NCBI GenBank assembly: GCA_017998575.1 | Contig: JAGOCV010000018.1 | Coordinates: 1-23,447 of the forward strand | DNA: 23,447 nt | Source: Burkholderiaceae bacterium | GTDB taxonomy: Bacteria > Pseudomonadota > Gammaproteobacteria > Burkholderiales > Burkholderiaceae | Direction: 5' to 3' | In this document: piece after piece, positions 1-6,731 of the stretch | How positions within the stretch are numbered: the first letter of the stretch is position 1 | How the letters are laid out: each line of letters begins with the position of its first letter | Notes under the pieces: model-generated | The model's database searches: none | What the model saw: only the letters and a program-made list of their open reading frames with translations | What the model was told of the DNA's origin: nothing | Translations under genes and position numbers: made by a program

Positions 1-567
1 CACCAGGGCTTCGAGGCCCTTGATCATCACGCTGCGGCACATCTTGATGGCCGAAGCCACGCCCAGCTTCTCGCTCACGGCCTTGGCGTCCATGCCCCAG
101 GCCACCAGTTGCGGCGCCAGTTCGGCCGCCTTCGCGCCGCCCAGCAGCATGGGCACGCGGATGCCGTAGGGCGGCACCGAGGTCATCACGCCGGCTTCGA
201 CGTAGTGCCCGCCGGCGGCCTCGATCAGCGCCGCGCATTTCTGCTTGGTGCCGGGCGATGCCGAGTTGAGGTCGAGGAACAGCGTGCCGGGGCGGATGTG
301 CTGCGCGGCTTCCTCGGCCACGGCCAGCGTGCTGGAGGCCGTGACGGCCGAGATCACCAGCGTCGATGCGGCGCACACCTCGGCCGACGAGCCGAAGGCC
401 ACGACGCCATCGGCCGCCGCCGCGGCGCGCGTCACCTCGCGCGTGACGTCGGCGGCGAACTTGAGATCCCAGGCGCCCGCGATGCGCACGCCCTTGTCCT
501 TGAGACCCACCGCGAAGGTGCGGCCCACTTCGCCGTAGCCGATCACTCCCAATGCGTAGTCAGTCAT
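1..567 (-). CDS. NAD(P)-dependent oxidoreductase, 6-phosphogluconate dehydrogenase-like (partial, 3' end beyond window)
   Basis: The ATG at 567 opens a frame that is still open at base 1, giving 189 codons. A Rossmann nucleotide-binding motif GYGEVG lies at residues 10-15, just after the first beta strand (YALGVI). The segment LDLNSASPGTK (about 86-96) resembles the substrate-loop region of the beta-hydroxyacid dehydrogenase/6PGDH superfamily. IKMCRSVMIKGLEAL near the visible end resembles the start of the C-terminal DUF1932-type helical domain, including the lysine used for catalysis in this superfamily. The protein is probably a soluble NAD(P)-dependent dehydrogenase or reductase; its substrate cannot be read from the sequence. 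It is the last visible gene of the minus-strand run after the ABC transporter and the TTT binding protein, so a role in catabolism of the imported compound is plausible but inferred. GGAG lies upstream of the ATG. Confidence 0.8.
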   Translation of the reverse strand, partial: MTDYALGVIGYGEVGRTFAVGLKDKGVRIAGAWDLKFAADVTREVTRAAAAADGVVAFGSSAEVCAASTLVISAVTASSTLAVAEEAAQHIRPGTLFLDLNSASPGTKQKCAALIEAAGGHYVEAGVMTSVPPYGIRVPMLLGGAKAAELAPQLVAWGMDAKAVSEKLGVASAIKMCRSVMIKGLEALV

Positions 568-624
568 GTCTCGCTCCATTCATCAAAAGGTAGCGGCTTG
601 CCCGACTACGGATTGCCAGGCCAG

Positions 625-706
625 ATGCCGCGGAACCGGCTTTGCCGGGCCGCTGGCATGCCCCCGGAAGGGGGTTGGAGGCCACACGAAGTGGGCAAGC
701 CTGGGG
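625..706 (-). repeat. Intergenic repeat copy R1, hairpin-rich, after the TTT binding-protein gene
   Basis: This copy begins about 10 bases after the stop of the binding-protein gene at 717. On the + strand an outer arm ATGCC (625-629) pairs with GGCAT (655-659). It encloses GCGG (630-633) pairing with CCGC (650-653), and an inner hairpin CCGGC, TTT, GCCGG (636-648). A second hairpin follows, CCCCC (661-665), GGAA, GGGGG (670-674), then a short CCAC/GTGG-type stem and the end CCTGGGG. The same layout recurs at 5325-5419 and 17241-17333 with different outer arms. Confidence 0.8.
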
Positions 707-716
707 TGAGCTCAGT

Positions 717-1691
717 TCATTGCTTCGGGATGCCGGCCTTCTCGATCACGCCGCTCCAGCGCTTGATTTCGCTGGACAGCAGGTCGGCCAGTTGCTGCGG
801 CGTGCCGGGGCGCGCATCCACATTCAGGTTGGCGAGCTTCTTGCGCGTCTCGGGGTCGTTCAGCGCGGCGTTGGCTTCCTTGTTCAGGCGCACCACGATG
901 TCAGCCGGTGTCTTCGCGGGCGCGGCCAGCGCGTTCCAAGACGAGACACTGAAGCCGGCCACGCCGCCTTCCACCGCGGTGGGCACGTTGGGCAGCGCAG
1001 CGGCGCGCTTGTCGCCGGTCACGGCCAGCGCACGCAGGCCACCGCCGGTGATCTGCGTGAGCACCGGCGCGAGGATTTCGACCGCGGCATCGACCTGGCC
1101 ACCGCGCAGCGCGGTGATCACGGCGGGCGAGCCGTTGAACGGGATCACCTGGGCATCGATGCCGGCGGTGGTCTTGAACAGCTCGGCCGCCAGGTTCTGC
1201 GTGCTGCCGGCATTGATGCTGGCGATGTTCAGCTTGCCGGGGTTGGCCTTGGCGAAGGCCAGCAGCTCGGGCAAGGTCTTGAAGCGGGAATCGGCAGGCA
1301 CGACGATGGCCAGGTCGAAGTGGCCCAGCACGCCGACGGGCGCGAGATCCTTCACCGTGTCGAAGGGCAGCGAGTTGAACAGGCCCACGCTCACGGCGTT
1401 GCCGTTGGACATCAGCAGCAGCGTGTGGCCGTCGGGCGCGGCCTTGACCACGGTGTCGGTGGCGACCACACCGCCGGCGCCGGGCTTGTTCTCGATCACG
1501 ATGGGCTGGCCCATGTTCTCGGACATCTTCTGCGCCACGGTGCGGATGGTCAGGTCGGCCACGCCGCCCGGGCCGAAGGGCACGACCACACGGATCGGGC
1601 GGTTGGACAGCGGCTGCGCGATGACGGAAGCCGACAGGGCGACACCGGCGACGACGCCGAGTGCGGCGCGGATGAACTGGTTGCGTTTCAT
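717..1691 (-). CDS. TTT/Bug-family periplasmic solute-binding protein
   Basis: A 324-residue secreted binding protein of the tripartite tricarboxylate transporter receptor (TctC/Bug) family. A signal peptide covers residues 1-25 (basic start MKRNQ, hydrophobic core, cleavage after VIA). The mature protein has the family hallmarks VVVPFGPGGVADL (about 35-47) and NKPGAGG (about 68-74). Length matches the family (about 300-330). AAGGAGA sits 7 bases before the ATG. No TctA or TctB membrane partner is in the window, as is common for these receptors in Burkholderiales. It lies 79 bp after livF behind a terminator-like hairpin and is followed by repeat R1, then the 6PGDH-like gene. The ligand is unknown; an organic or aromatic acid is the family expectation. 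Confidence 0.9.
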   Translation of the reverse strand: MKRNQFIRAALGVVAGVALSASVIAQPLSNRPIRVVVPFGPGGVADLTIRTVAQKMSENMGQPIVIENKPGAGGVVATDTVVKAAPDGHTLLLMSNGNAVSVGLFNSLPFDTVKDLAPVGVLGHFDLAIVVPADSRFKTLPELLAFAKANPGKLNIASINAGSTQNLAAELFKTTAGIDAQVIPFNGSPAVITALRGGQVDAAVEILAPVLTQITGGGLRALAVTGDKRAAALPNVPTAVEGGVAGFSVSSWNALAAPAKTPADIVVRLNKEANAALNDPETRKKLANLNVDARPGTPQQLADLLSSEIKRWSGVIEKAGIPKQ

Positions 1692-1709
1692 GGATGGGTC
1701 TCCTTCGAC

Positions 1710-1751
1710 AAAAAAAGTAGAACGGCCGGCCCCCTCGCGGGAGATCCGGCC
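1710..1751 (-). terminator. Terminator-like hairpin with T-tract between livF and the TTT binding-protein gene
   Basis: On the minus strand, GGCCGG (1751-1746) pairs with CCGGCC (1729-1724). The 16-base interior can extend the stem with CTCCC/GGGGG pairs around a GCGA loop. Seven bases later comes a run of seven T (1716-1710). This could end or attenuate the ABC operon before the binding-protein gene. The gap between stem and T-run is longer than in a classical terminator, so confidence is moderate. Confidence 0.4.
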
Positions 1752-1770
1752 CGGTGCGGGCTGCGCGCGC

Positions 1771-2475
1771 TCAGCGCGTTACGCCCAGCAGGCGGTCGAG
1801 CAGTTCGGGCTGGCCCAGCAGTTCCTGTGCGGTGCCTGAATGCACGACCGAACCGCGGTCCAGCACGATGGCGGTGTCGCTGATCGCGAGGATCGCCTGA
1901 GGATGCTGCTCCACGATGATCGCAGACAAGCCTTCTTCGCGCGTGATGCGGCGGATTGCCCTGAGCAGTTCCTCGACAATGATCGGCGCCAGGCCTTCGA
2001 GCGGCTCGTCGAGCAGCAGCAGGCGCGGATTGAGCACCAGTGCACGCGCCACCGCCAGCATCTGCTGTTCGCCGCCCGAGAGTTGGTTGCCCATGTTGCC
2101 CTTGCGCTCGGCCAGGCGCGGAAACATCTCGTACGCGCGCGCTGGCGTCCAGGCACCGGGACGGGCCACGGCCGTGAGGTTCTCGTGCACCGTGAGCGAC
2201 TTGAAGATGTTGCGCTCCTGCGGCACCCAGCCGATGCCGGCATCGGCCCGCTGGTGAGAGGCCAGCGCATGCACCGCGCGGCCGCCCAGCGTGATGGTGC
2301 CGCCGTGGCGGCGCGTGGCGCCGGCCAGGGTGTCCATCAGCGTGGTCTTGCCCGTGCCGTTGCGGCCCAGCAGCGCCATCGTGTGGCCCTCGTCGACCGA
2401 GAAGCTCACGCCGTTGAGCACCACGGCTTCGCCGTAGCCTGCGCGCAGGTTTTCAACCTTCAGAAGTTCAGCCAT
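1771..2475 (-). CDS. livF: ABC transporter ATP-binding protein, LivF-like
   Basis: A 234-residue cytoplasmic ATPase of the branched-chain/hydrophobic amino-acid (HAAT) ABC importers. Walker A is GRNGTGKTT (37-45), the Q-loop is in WVPQERNIF (83-91), the signature is LSGGEQQ (132-138), Walker B is LLLLDEP (152-158) and the switch histidine is in VEQH (188-191). The start is the ATG at 2475, preceded by AGGAGG at 2481-2486, which fits MAELLKVENL and the usual LivF length; a longer upstream frame exists but is only repeat sequence. The gene overlaps the end of livG by 8 bases. It powers import together with LivG, LivH, LivM and the periplasmic protein. Given the neighbouring vanAB, an aromatic acid substrate is as likely as an amino acid (inference). 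Confidence 0.93.
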   Translation of the reverse strand: MAELLKVENLRAGYGEAVVLNGVSFSVDEGHTMALLGRNGTGKTTLMDTLAGATRRHGGTITLGGRAVHALASHQRADAGIGWVPQERNIFKSLTVHENLTAVARPGAWTPARAYEMFPRLAERKGNMGNQLSGGEQQMLAVARALVLNPRLLLLDEPLEGLAPIIVEELLRAIRRITREEGLSAIIVEQHPQAILAISDTAIVLDRGSVVHSGTAQELLGQPELLDRLLGVTR

Positions 2476-3352
2476 GAAATCCTCCTGCCCCCAGGCTTGC
2501 CGCTGGCGCGACTGCGCCGCCCCCTGAGGGGGTGTTTGCACCTTGGGGCGGCCCGGCGGTGCTCGCCTCCTCTCCATGGCCCAGGTACACAGCCTTCACT
2601 TGCGGGTCGGCCGCGATGACGTCGGGTGTGCCTTCGGTCAGCACGCCGCCGTTGACCAGCACGGTCATGTAGTTGGCGAAGCTGAAGACCAGATCCATGT
2701 CGTGCTCGATCAGCAGGATGGACACGTCGGCCGGCAGCGCGGCCACGGTGCGCAGCAGCTCCTCGCGCTCGCCGGCCGGCACACCCGCCACGGGCTCGTC
2801 GAGCAGCAGCACGCGCGGTTCGCAGGCCAGCGCGATGGCGATCTCCAGCAGGCGGCGCTTGCCGTAGGCCAGCTCGCGCGTGGGCTGGTCGGCCACCGCC
2901 GAGAGGTGGAACTGCTCCAGCAACTCGCCCGCGCGGTCGGCCACGCTGCGGGTGGCGCCCAGCGGTTGCCACCAGCGCGCGCCTTCGCCGCGGTGCTGCG
3001 ACACGGCCAGCGCCAGCGTCTGCAGCGGCGTGATGGGGTCGAACAGCTGGTTGATCTGGAAGGTGCGCACCATGCCGCGCCGCACGCGCTTGTGCGGTGC
3101 GAGCTTCGTGATGTCCTCGCCCTCGAGCGTGATGCGGCCCGAGGTGGGTTCGAGCACGCCCGTCAGCAGGTTGACCAGCGTGGTCTTGCCCGCGCCGTTG
3201 GGGCCGATCAGCGCGTGGCGCGCGCCGCGGCGCAGGTTCAGGGTGACGTTGTCGGTGGCGGTGATGCCGCCGAAGCGCTTGACCAGGGCCTGCGAGGACA
3301 GCACGACCTCGCCCTGCGGCGCGATGGATGGGGTGGTTGCGGCAGCGGTCAT
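2468..3352 (-). CDS. livG: ABC transporter ATP-binding protein, LivG-like, with repeat-encoded C-terminal tail
   Basis: A 294-residue ATPase of the HAAT family. Walker A is GPNGAGKTT (50-58), the Q-loop is in RTFQINQLF (96-104), the LivG-type signature is LAYGKRRLLEIA (161-172), Walker B is VLLLDEP (181-187) and the switch histidine is in IEHD (215-218). The ATG at 3352 overlaps the livM stop by four bases (ATGA); an in-frame extension upstream runs antiparallel-like through livM and is not the gene. The family fold ends near VKAVYLGHG (252-260). The last 30 or so residues, containing GPPQGANTPSGGG, are glycine-, alanine- and proline-rich and coincide with intergenic repeat R5. This tail is probably disordered and dispensable (inference). 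The stop lies within the livF start region. Confidence 0.93.
   Translation of the reverse strand: MTAAATTPSIAPQGEVVLSSQALVKRFGGITATDNVTLNLRRGARHALIGPNGAGKTTLVNLLTGVLEPTSGRITLEGEDITKLAPHKRVRRGMVRTFQINQLFDPITPLQTLALAVSQHRGEGARWWQPLGATRSVADRAGELLEQFHLSAVADQPTRELAYGKRRLLEIAIALACEPRVLLLDEPVAGVPAGEREELLRTVAALPADVSILLIEHDMDLVFSFANYMTVLVNGGVLTEGTPDVIAADPQVKAVYLGHGEEASTAGPPQGANTPSGGGAVAPAASLGAGGFHG
2487..2563 (+). repeat. Repeat copy R5, inside the 3' end of livG
   Basis: On the + strand it runs from CCCCAGGCTTGCC through a stem GGCGC (2505-2509) and GCGCC (2514-2518), then CCCCCTGAGGGGG, to TTGGGGCGGCCCGGC. It is related to R1-R3 read on their minus strand, so it has the opposite orientation to them. 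It lacks the outer covarying arm pair. It is translated as the C-terminal tail of the LivG-like protein. Confidence 0.7.
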
Positions 3353-4311
3353 GCCGAGCCCTCCTTCTTCTTCATCCAGTAGCGCGGGTTGATGCGCTCG
3401 CGGCCCACCAGCACCAGGATCACCAGCAGCAGGCCGATCCAGAACATCCAGTACTGAGGCGTGAAGGCCGACAGCTGCTCCTGCAGCACCTTGAACACCA
3501 CGGCGCCGATGATGCCGCCGTAGAGCCAGCCCGTGCCGCCGATGACCAGCATCAGCACCAGGTCGGCCGAGCGATGGAACTCGAATACGTCGAGCGAGGC
3601 GAAGCCCGTGGTCTGCGCCAGCAGGCCGCCGGCCACGCCCGCCACGCCGGCCGAGATCGTGTAGATCACCGCCAGGCGCGATGTCACCGGAATGCCGATG
3701 GCCGTGGCACGCAGGCGGTTGTCGCGGATGGCCTTGAGCGTCGCGCCGAAGGGCGAATGCACCAGCCGGCGCGCCAGCACCAGGCACACCAGCAGCGCGC
3801 ACAGCGAATACCAGGCCGCCGTCTTGCCGTACAGGTCGAACTCGAACTGGCCGAGCAACGGCCCCATGACCACGCCCTGCAGGCCGTCGGCACCGCCGGT
3901 CAGCCAGTCGAGCTTGTTGGCGAGCTCCAGCATCAGCAGGCCGACGCCGATGGTCACCATCAGCCGCGTGAGGTCCGAGCCACGGATGATGGTGGCGCTG
4001 GCCACCGCGCCCAGCACCGTGGCGCAGGCGGTGCCCACGACCAGTCCGATGAGTGGGTCGGGATGGACGTGCTTGGCGAACAGCGCCGAGGCGTAGGCGC
4101 CCAGACCGAAGAAGGCCGCATGGCCCAGCGAGACGATGCCCGCGTAGCCCAGGATCAGATCGAGCGACACCGCGAACAGCGCCGTGATGACGATCTCGTT
4201 GACCAGCGAATACTTGCCCATGGCCAGCGGCACGCCGATCAGCACCAGCAGGATGGCGGGTTCCCACCACTTCCAGCGCGTGTCGCGCTTGAGGGATTCG
4301 TAGGCATTCAT
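3349..4311 (-). CDS. livM: ABC transporter permease, LivM-like
   Basis: A 320-residue inner-membrane permease of the HAAT family with about nine hydrophobic segments. The family signature DLILGYAGIVSLGHAAFFGLGAY lies near residues 50-73 and the cytoplasmic ATPase-contact loop is FGATLKAIRDNRLRATAIGI. The C-terminus ends in a basic KKKEG. The chosen start is the ATG at 4311, which overlaps by one base the stop of the small ORF between livH and livM; a GTG one codon upstream (4314) is the alternative. It overlaps livG by four bases. With LivH it forms the membrane channel. Confidence 0.92.
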   Translation of the reverse strand: MNAYESLKRDTRWKWWEPAILLVLIGVPLAMGKYSLVNEIVITALFAVSLDLILGYAGIVSLGHAAFFGLGAYASALFAKHVHPDPLIGLVVGTACATVLGAVASATIIRGSDLTRLMVTIGVGLLMLELANKLDWLTGGADGLQGVVMGPLLGQFEFDLYGKTAAWYSLCALLVCLVLARRLVHSPFGATLKAIRDNRLRATAIGIPVTSRLAVIYTISAGVAGVAGGLLAQTTGFASLDVFEFHRSADLVLMLVIGGTGWLYGGIIGAVVFKVLQEQLSAFTPQYWMFWIGLLLVILVLVGRERINPRYWMKKKEGSA

Positions 4312-4397
4312 CACATGGCCCCCACGCTTGTCACTTCGTGTACTGCGCTGCCCCCCGAGGGGGCCTTCGCTTCTTGGAGCGGTCCTGCGAAGCTCAT
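4311..4397 (-). CDS. 28-codon ORF bridging livH and livM, derived from a repeat
   Basis: The ATG at 4397 overlaps the livH stop by one base (TGATG) and its own stop overlaps the livM ATG by one base. The frame (starting MSFAGPLQEAKAPSGG) is almost wholly repeat R4. Its APSGG core resembles the repeat-encoded tail of LivG (TPSGGG). A conserved function is unlikely. The frame may let ribosomes pass from livH to livM through the inserted repeat. Whether it is translated cannot be told from sequence. Confidence 0.35.
   Translation of the reverse strand: MSFAGPLQEAKAPSGGSAVHEVTSVGAM
4317..4390 (+). repeat. Repeat copy R4, between livH and livM
   Basis: It reads on the + strand CCCCCACGCTTGTCACTTCG, then GCCCCCCGAGGGGGCC and TTGGAGCGGTCCTGC. 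It aligns with R5 at the CCCCCnnGGGGG core and a degenerate GCGGCCCGGC end, in the same orientation as R5. The CACTTCGTGT element is shared with the minus strand of R1. It lies wholly in the 85-bp junction between two permease genes. Confidence 0.65.
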
Positions 4398-5269
4398 CAC
4401 TTGCCTCCCTTGCGCACGAACAGGCCCTGCGGGCGCCACAGCAGGATGGCGATCATCAGGCAGTAGACGGTGAAGGCGCCCATCTTGGGGATGTAGTACT
4501 TGCCGGCCACGTCGGCGATGCCCAGCAGCAGCGCCGCCAGCAGCGGGCCGGTGATGGACGAGGTGCCGCCCACGGCCACCACGATCAGGAAATACACCAT
4601 GTAGGTGAGCGGGAAGTTGGGATCGAGCTGCAGGATCTCGGCCGACAACGCGCCGCCCAGCCCGGCCAGGCCCGAGCCGAAGGCGAAGGTGGCCAGGAAC
4701 ACCCAGTTGACGTTGATGCCCAGGCCCGCAGCCACGCGCTGGTCGTCCACCGCCGCGCGCAGGCGGCTGCCGAAGCGCGTGCGCGTGAGGATCAGCTGCA
4801 GCGCCACGGCCAGGGCCGCACACACCACGATGATGAACAGCCGGTAGTGGCCCACGCCCAGGATCCAGTCACCGGAGCCGTACTCGCTGCGGCCCTTGAG
4901 CCAGTCGGGCAGTTGCACGATCTGCTGCGAGGTCGTGAAGAAATAGGCGAAGGCGGCCACCGCCATGAACACGAGGCCGATGGAGAACAGCACCTGATCC
5001 AGGTGGGGCTTGCGGTACATGGGCCGGTAGAGCGTGCGTTCGAGCAGCGCACCCACCAGCGCCGAGCCGACGAAGGCGATCGGCAGGCACAGCAGGAACG
5101 GCACGTCGAAGCGCTGCATGAGCTGCACCGTGAGGTAGCCACCGATCATGGCGAACGCGCCGTGGGCCAGGTTGATGAAGTTCATCAGGCCCATCGTCAC
5201 GGCCAGCCCGACGGCCAGCACGAAAAGAAGCATGCCGTAGGCAATGCCGTCGAAGAGGATGGTGAGCAT
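4397..5269 (-). CDS. livH: ABC transporter permease, LivH-like
   Basis: A 290-residue inner-membrane permease of the HAAT family with about eight hydrophobic segments. Family motifs are GLMNFINLAHGAFAMIGGY (27-45) near the N-terminus and the loop FGSRLRAAVDDQRVAAGLGI (about 171-190) that contacts the ATPases. The N-terminus MLTILFDGIAYGM is typical for LivH. The gene lies 151 bp downstream of the periplasmic component, with repeat R2 in the gap. It partners LivM. Confidence 0.92.
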   Translation of the reverse strand: MLTILFDGIAYGMLLFVLAVGLAVTMGLMNFINLAHGAFAMIGGYLTVQLMQRFDVPFLLCLPIAFVGSALVGALLERTLYRPMYRKPHLDQVLFSIGLVFMAVAAFAYFFTTSQQIVQLPDWLKGRSEYGSGDWILGVGHYRLFIIVVCAALAVALQLILTRTRFGSRLRAAVDDQRVAAGLGINVNWVFLATFAFGSGLAGLGGALSAEILQLDPNFPLTYMVYFLIVVAVGGTSSITGPLLAALLLGIADVAGKYYIPKMGAFTVYCLMIAILLWRPQGLFVRKGGK

Positions 5270-5324
5270 GGAAAGGCTTCGTGGGAAGAGGCGCGATGCG
5301 GATGCCCGCGCAATCTAGGCCAGA

Positions 5325-5419
5325 AACGCGGCGGAACCGGCTTTGCCGGGCCGCCCGCGTTGCCCCCGGCAGGGGGGTTGGCGTAGCGGCCCGCCCCAGC
5401 GGGCCGCGCAGCCTGGGGG
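5325..5419 (-). repeat. Repeat copy R2, immediately after the LivK-like gene
   Basis: It begins directly after the TAA of the binding-protein gene at 5421. On the + strand, outer arms AACGCG (5325-5330) and CGCGTT (5356-5361) are perfect complements. They enclose GCGG/CCGC and the inner hairpin CCGGC, TTT, GCCGG (5337-5349). A CCCCC-type hairpin follows. A perfect 9-bp hairpin, GCGGCCCGC (5386-5394), CCCA, GCGGGCCGC (5399-5407), precedes the terminal CCTGGGGGG. The layout matches R1 and R3; the arms do not. Confidence 0.85.
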
Positions 5420-5420
5420 G

Positions 5421-6590
5421 TTACTTGCTCTTCCCGGGATCCTTGACGTCCTTGATCACGTCGAATTCGACGTTGTAGAGCTGGCCGTTCTTCTTCTCCA
5501 CCTTGCGCAGGTAGATGTCCTGCACGATGTCGCGCGTTTGCGCGTCGATGAAGATCTTGCCGCGCGGGCTCTCGAAGATCTGGCCCTTCATGGCGGCCAG
5601 CAGCTGGTCGCCATTGCCCTTGCCCTGCGTGGCCTTGAGTGCCTGGTAGATGACGTGCATGCCGTCATAGCCGCCCACGGCCATGAAGTTCGGGCGCATG
5701 CCCTTGTTGGCCTTGCCGAAGGCTTCGACGAACTTCTTGTTCATCGCCGAGGGGTGGTCGGCCGAGTAGTGGTGCGCCGTCACCACGCCCAGCGCGCCGT
5801 CGCCCATGTCGTTGAGCTGGTCGTCGTCGGTCACATCGCCGGTGCCGATGAGCTTGATGCCGGCCTTGTCCATGCCGCGCTCGAGGAACTGCTTCATCAC
5901 GGCCGAGCCGGCGCCCGAGGGCACGAAGACGAACAGCGCATCGGGCTTGAGGTCACGCACCTTCTGCAGGAAGGGGGCGAAGTCGGGGTTGCGCATCGGC
6001 ACGCGCAGCGACTCGACCACCTTGCCACCGTTGAAGGTGAAGCGGTCCTTGAAGAACTTCTCGGCGTCCAGACCCGGGCCGTAGTCGGACACCAGCGTCA
6101 CCACCGTCTTGATGCCGTTCTTGGGCACCCAGTCGGCCAGCGCCACGGAAGCCTGCGGCAGCGTGAAGCTGGTACGCACGATGTACGGCGAGGCTTCGGT
6201 GATGCTGGAGGTGGCGGCGGCCATCACCACCAGCGGCGTCTTGGACTGCGTGGCCAGGGGGGCGGCGGCCAGGGCGGCCGGCGTGACGCCGAAGCCGGCG
6301 ATCACGTTGACCTTGTCGTTGACGATCAGGTCCTGCGCGTGGCGGCGCGTCTGGTCGGGCGTGGCGACGTCGTCCTTGATGATGAGCTGCACCTTGCGGC
6401 CGGCGACCGTGTCGCCGTTCTGCGCCATGTACAGGCGCGCGGCGGCTTCGATCTGCCGTCCGGTGGAGGCTTGCGGACCCGTCATGGGCAGGATCAGGCC
6501 GATCTTGAAGGCGTCCTGCGCCATCACGGCGCCGGTGCCGGCCAGTGCGGCGGCCGCAAGGGCGGCCTGGATCAGGGTTCTCTTTTGCAT
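5421..6590 (-). CDS. ABC transporter periplasmic substrate-binding protein, LivK-like
   Basis: A 389-residue type-1 periplasmic binding protein. The signal peptide is residues 1-24 (MQKR start, cleavage after VMA). The mature domain starts FKIGLILPMTGPQASTG, typical of the HAAT ligand-binding fold, and the phrase GGYDGMHVIYQAL lies in the C-terminal lobe. The start is the ATG at 6590, which leads straight into the signal peptide and has GGAGA upstream; a longer frame to 6686 has no export signal at its front. It is the first gene of the ABC set and lies 141 bp downstream of the vanR-like gene, with a perfect inverted repeat in between. The length and the vanAB context favour an aromatic-acid ligand over leucine (inference). 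Confidence 0.9.
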   Translation of the reverse strand: MQKRTLIQAALAAAALAGTGAVMAQDAFKIGLILPMTGPQASTGRQIEAAARLYMAQNGDTVAGRKVQLIIKDDVATPDQTRRHAQDLIVNDKVNVIAGFGVTPAALAAAPLATQSKTPLVVMAAATSSITEASPYIVRTSFTLPQASVALADWVPKNGIKTVVTLVSDYGPGLDAEKFFKDRFTFNGGKVVESLRVPMRNPDFAPFLQKVRDLKPDALFVFVPSGAGSAVMKQFLERGMDKAGIKLIGTGDVTDDDQLNDMGDGALGVVTAHHYSADHPSAMNKKFVEAFGKANKGMRPNFMAVGGYDGMHVIYQALKATQGKGNGDQLLAAMKGQIFESPRGKIFIDAQTRDIVQDIYLRKVEKKNGQLYNVEFDVIKDVKDPGKSK

Positions 6591-6688
6591 CAGGGGGTCT
6601 CCGGTTGAAAACAGCTCGTTGCCCGCAGGGGCCGCGGAGCGGGAATTGTCCGACTTTCGGTTACACGTCGAACGGGCTTGGGTCACTA

Positions 6689-6715
6689 ACAGTTATCGCA
6701 GAACGCGATAACTGT
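6689..6715. promoter_or_regulatory. Perfect 11-bp inverted repeat upstream of the ABC operon
   Basis: ACAGTTATCGC (6689-6699) and GCGATAACTGT (6705-6715) are exact complements around a 5-base centre. The element is AT-rich in GC-rich surroundings and lies between the end of the vanR-like gene (6732) and the LivK-like start (6590). No T-run follows on the minus strand, so an operator fits better than a terminator. It differs from the TGTATACA sites and may bind another regulator. Confidence 0.5.
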
Positions 6716-6731
6716 CATAGGGTTATTCCGA

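Noticed and set aside
3353..4270. In-frame upstream extension of the LivG-like gene to 4270
   Set aside because: It covers livM in another frame, encodes low-complexity arginine/glycine-rich sequence, and the ATG at 3352 with ATGA overlap gives the correct family N-terminus.
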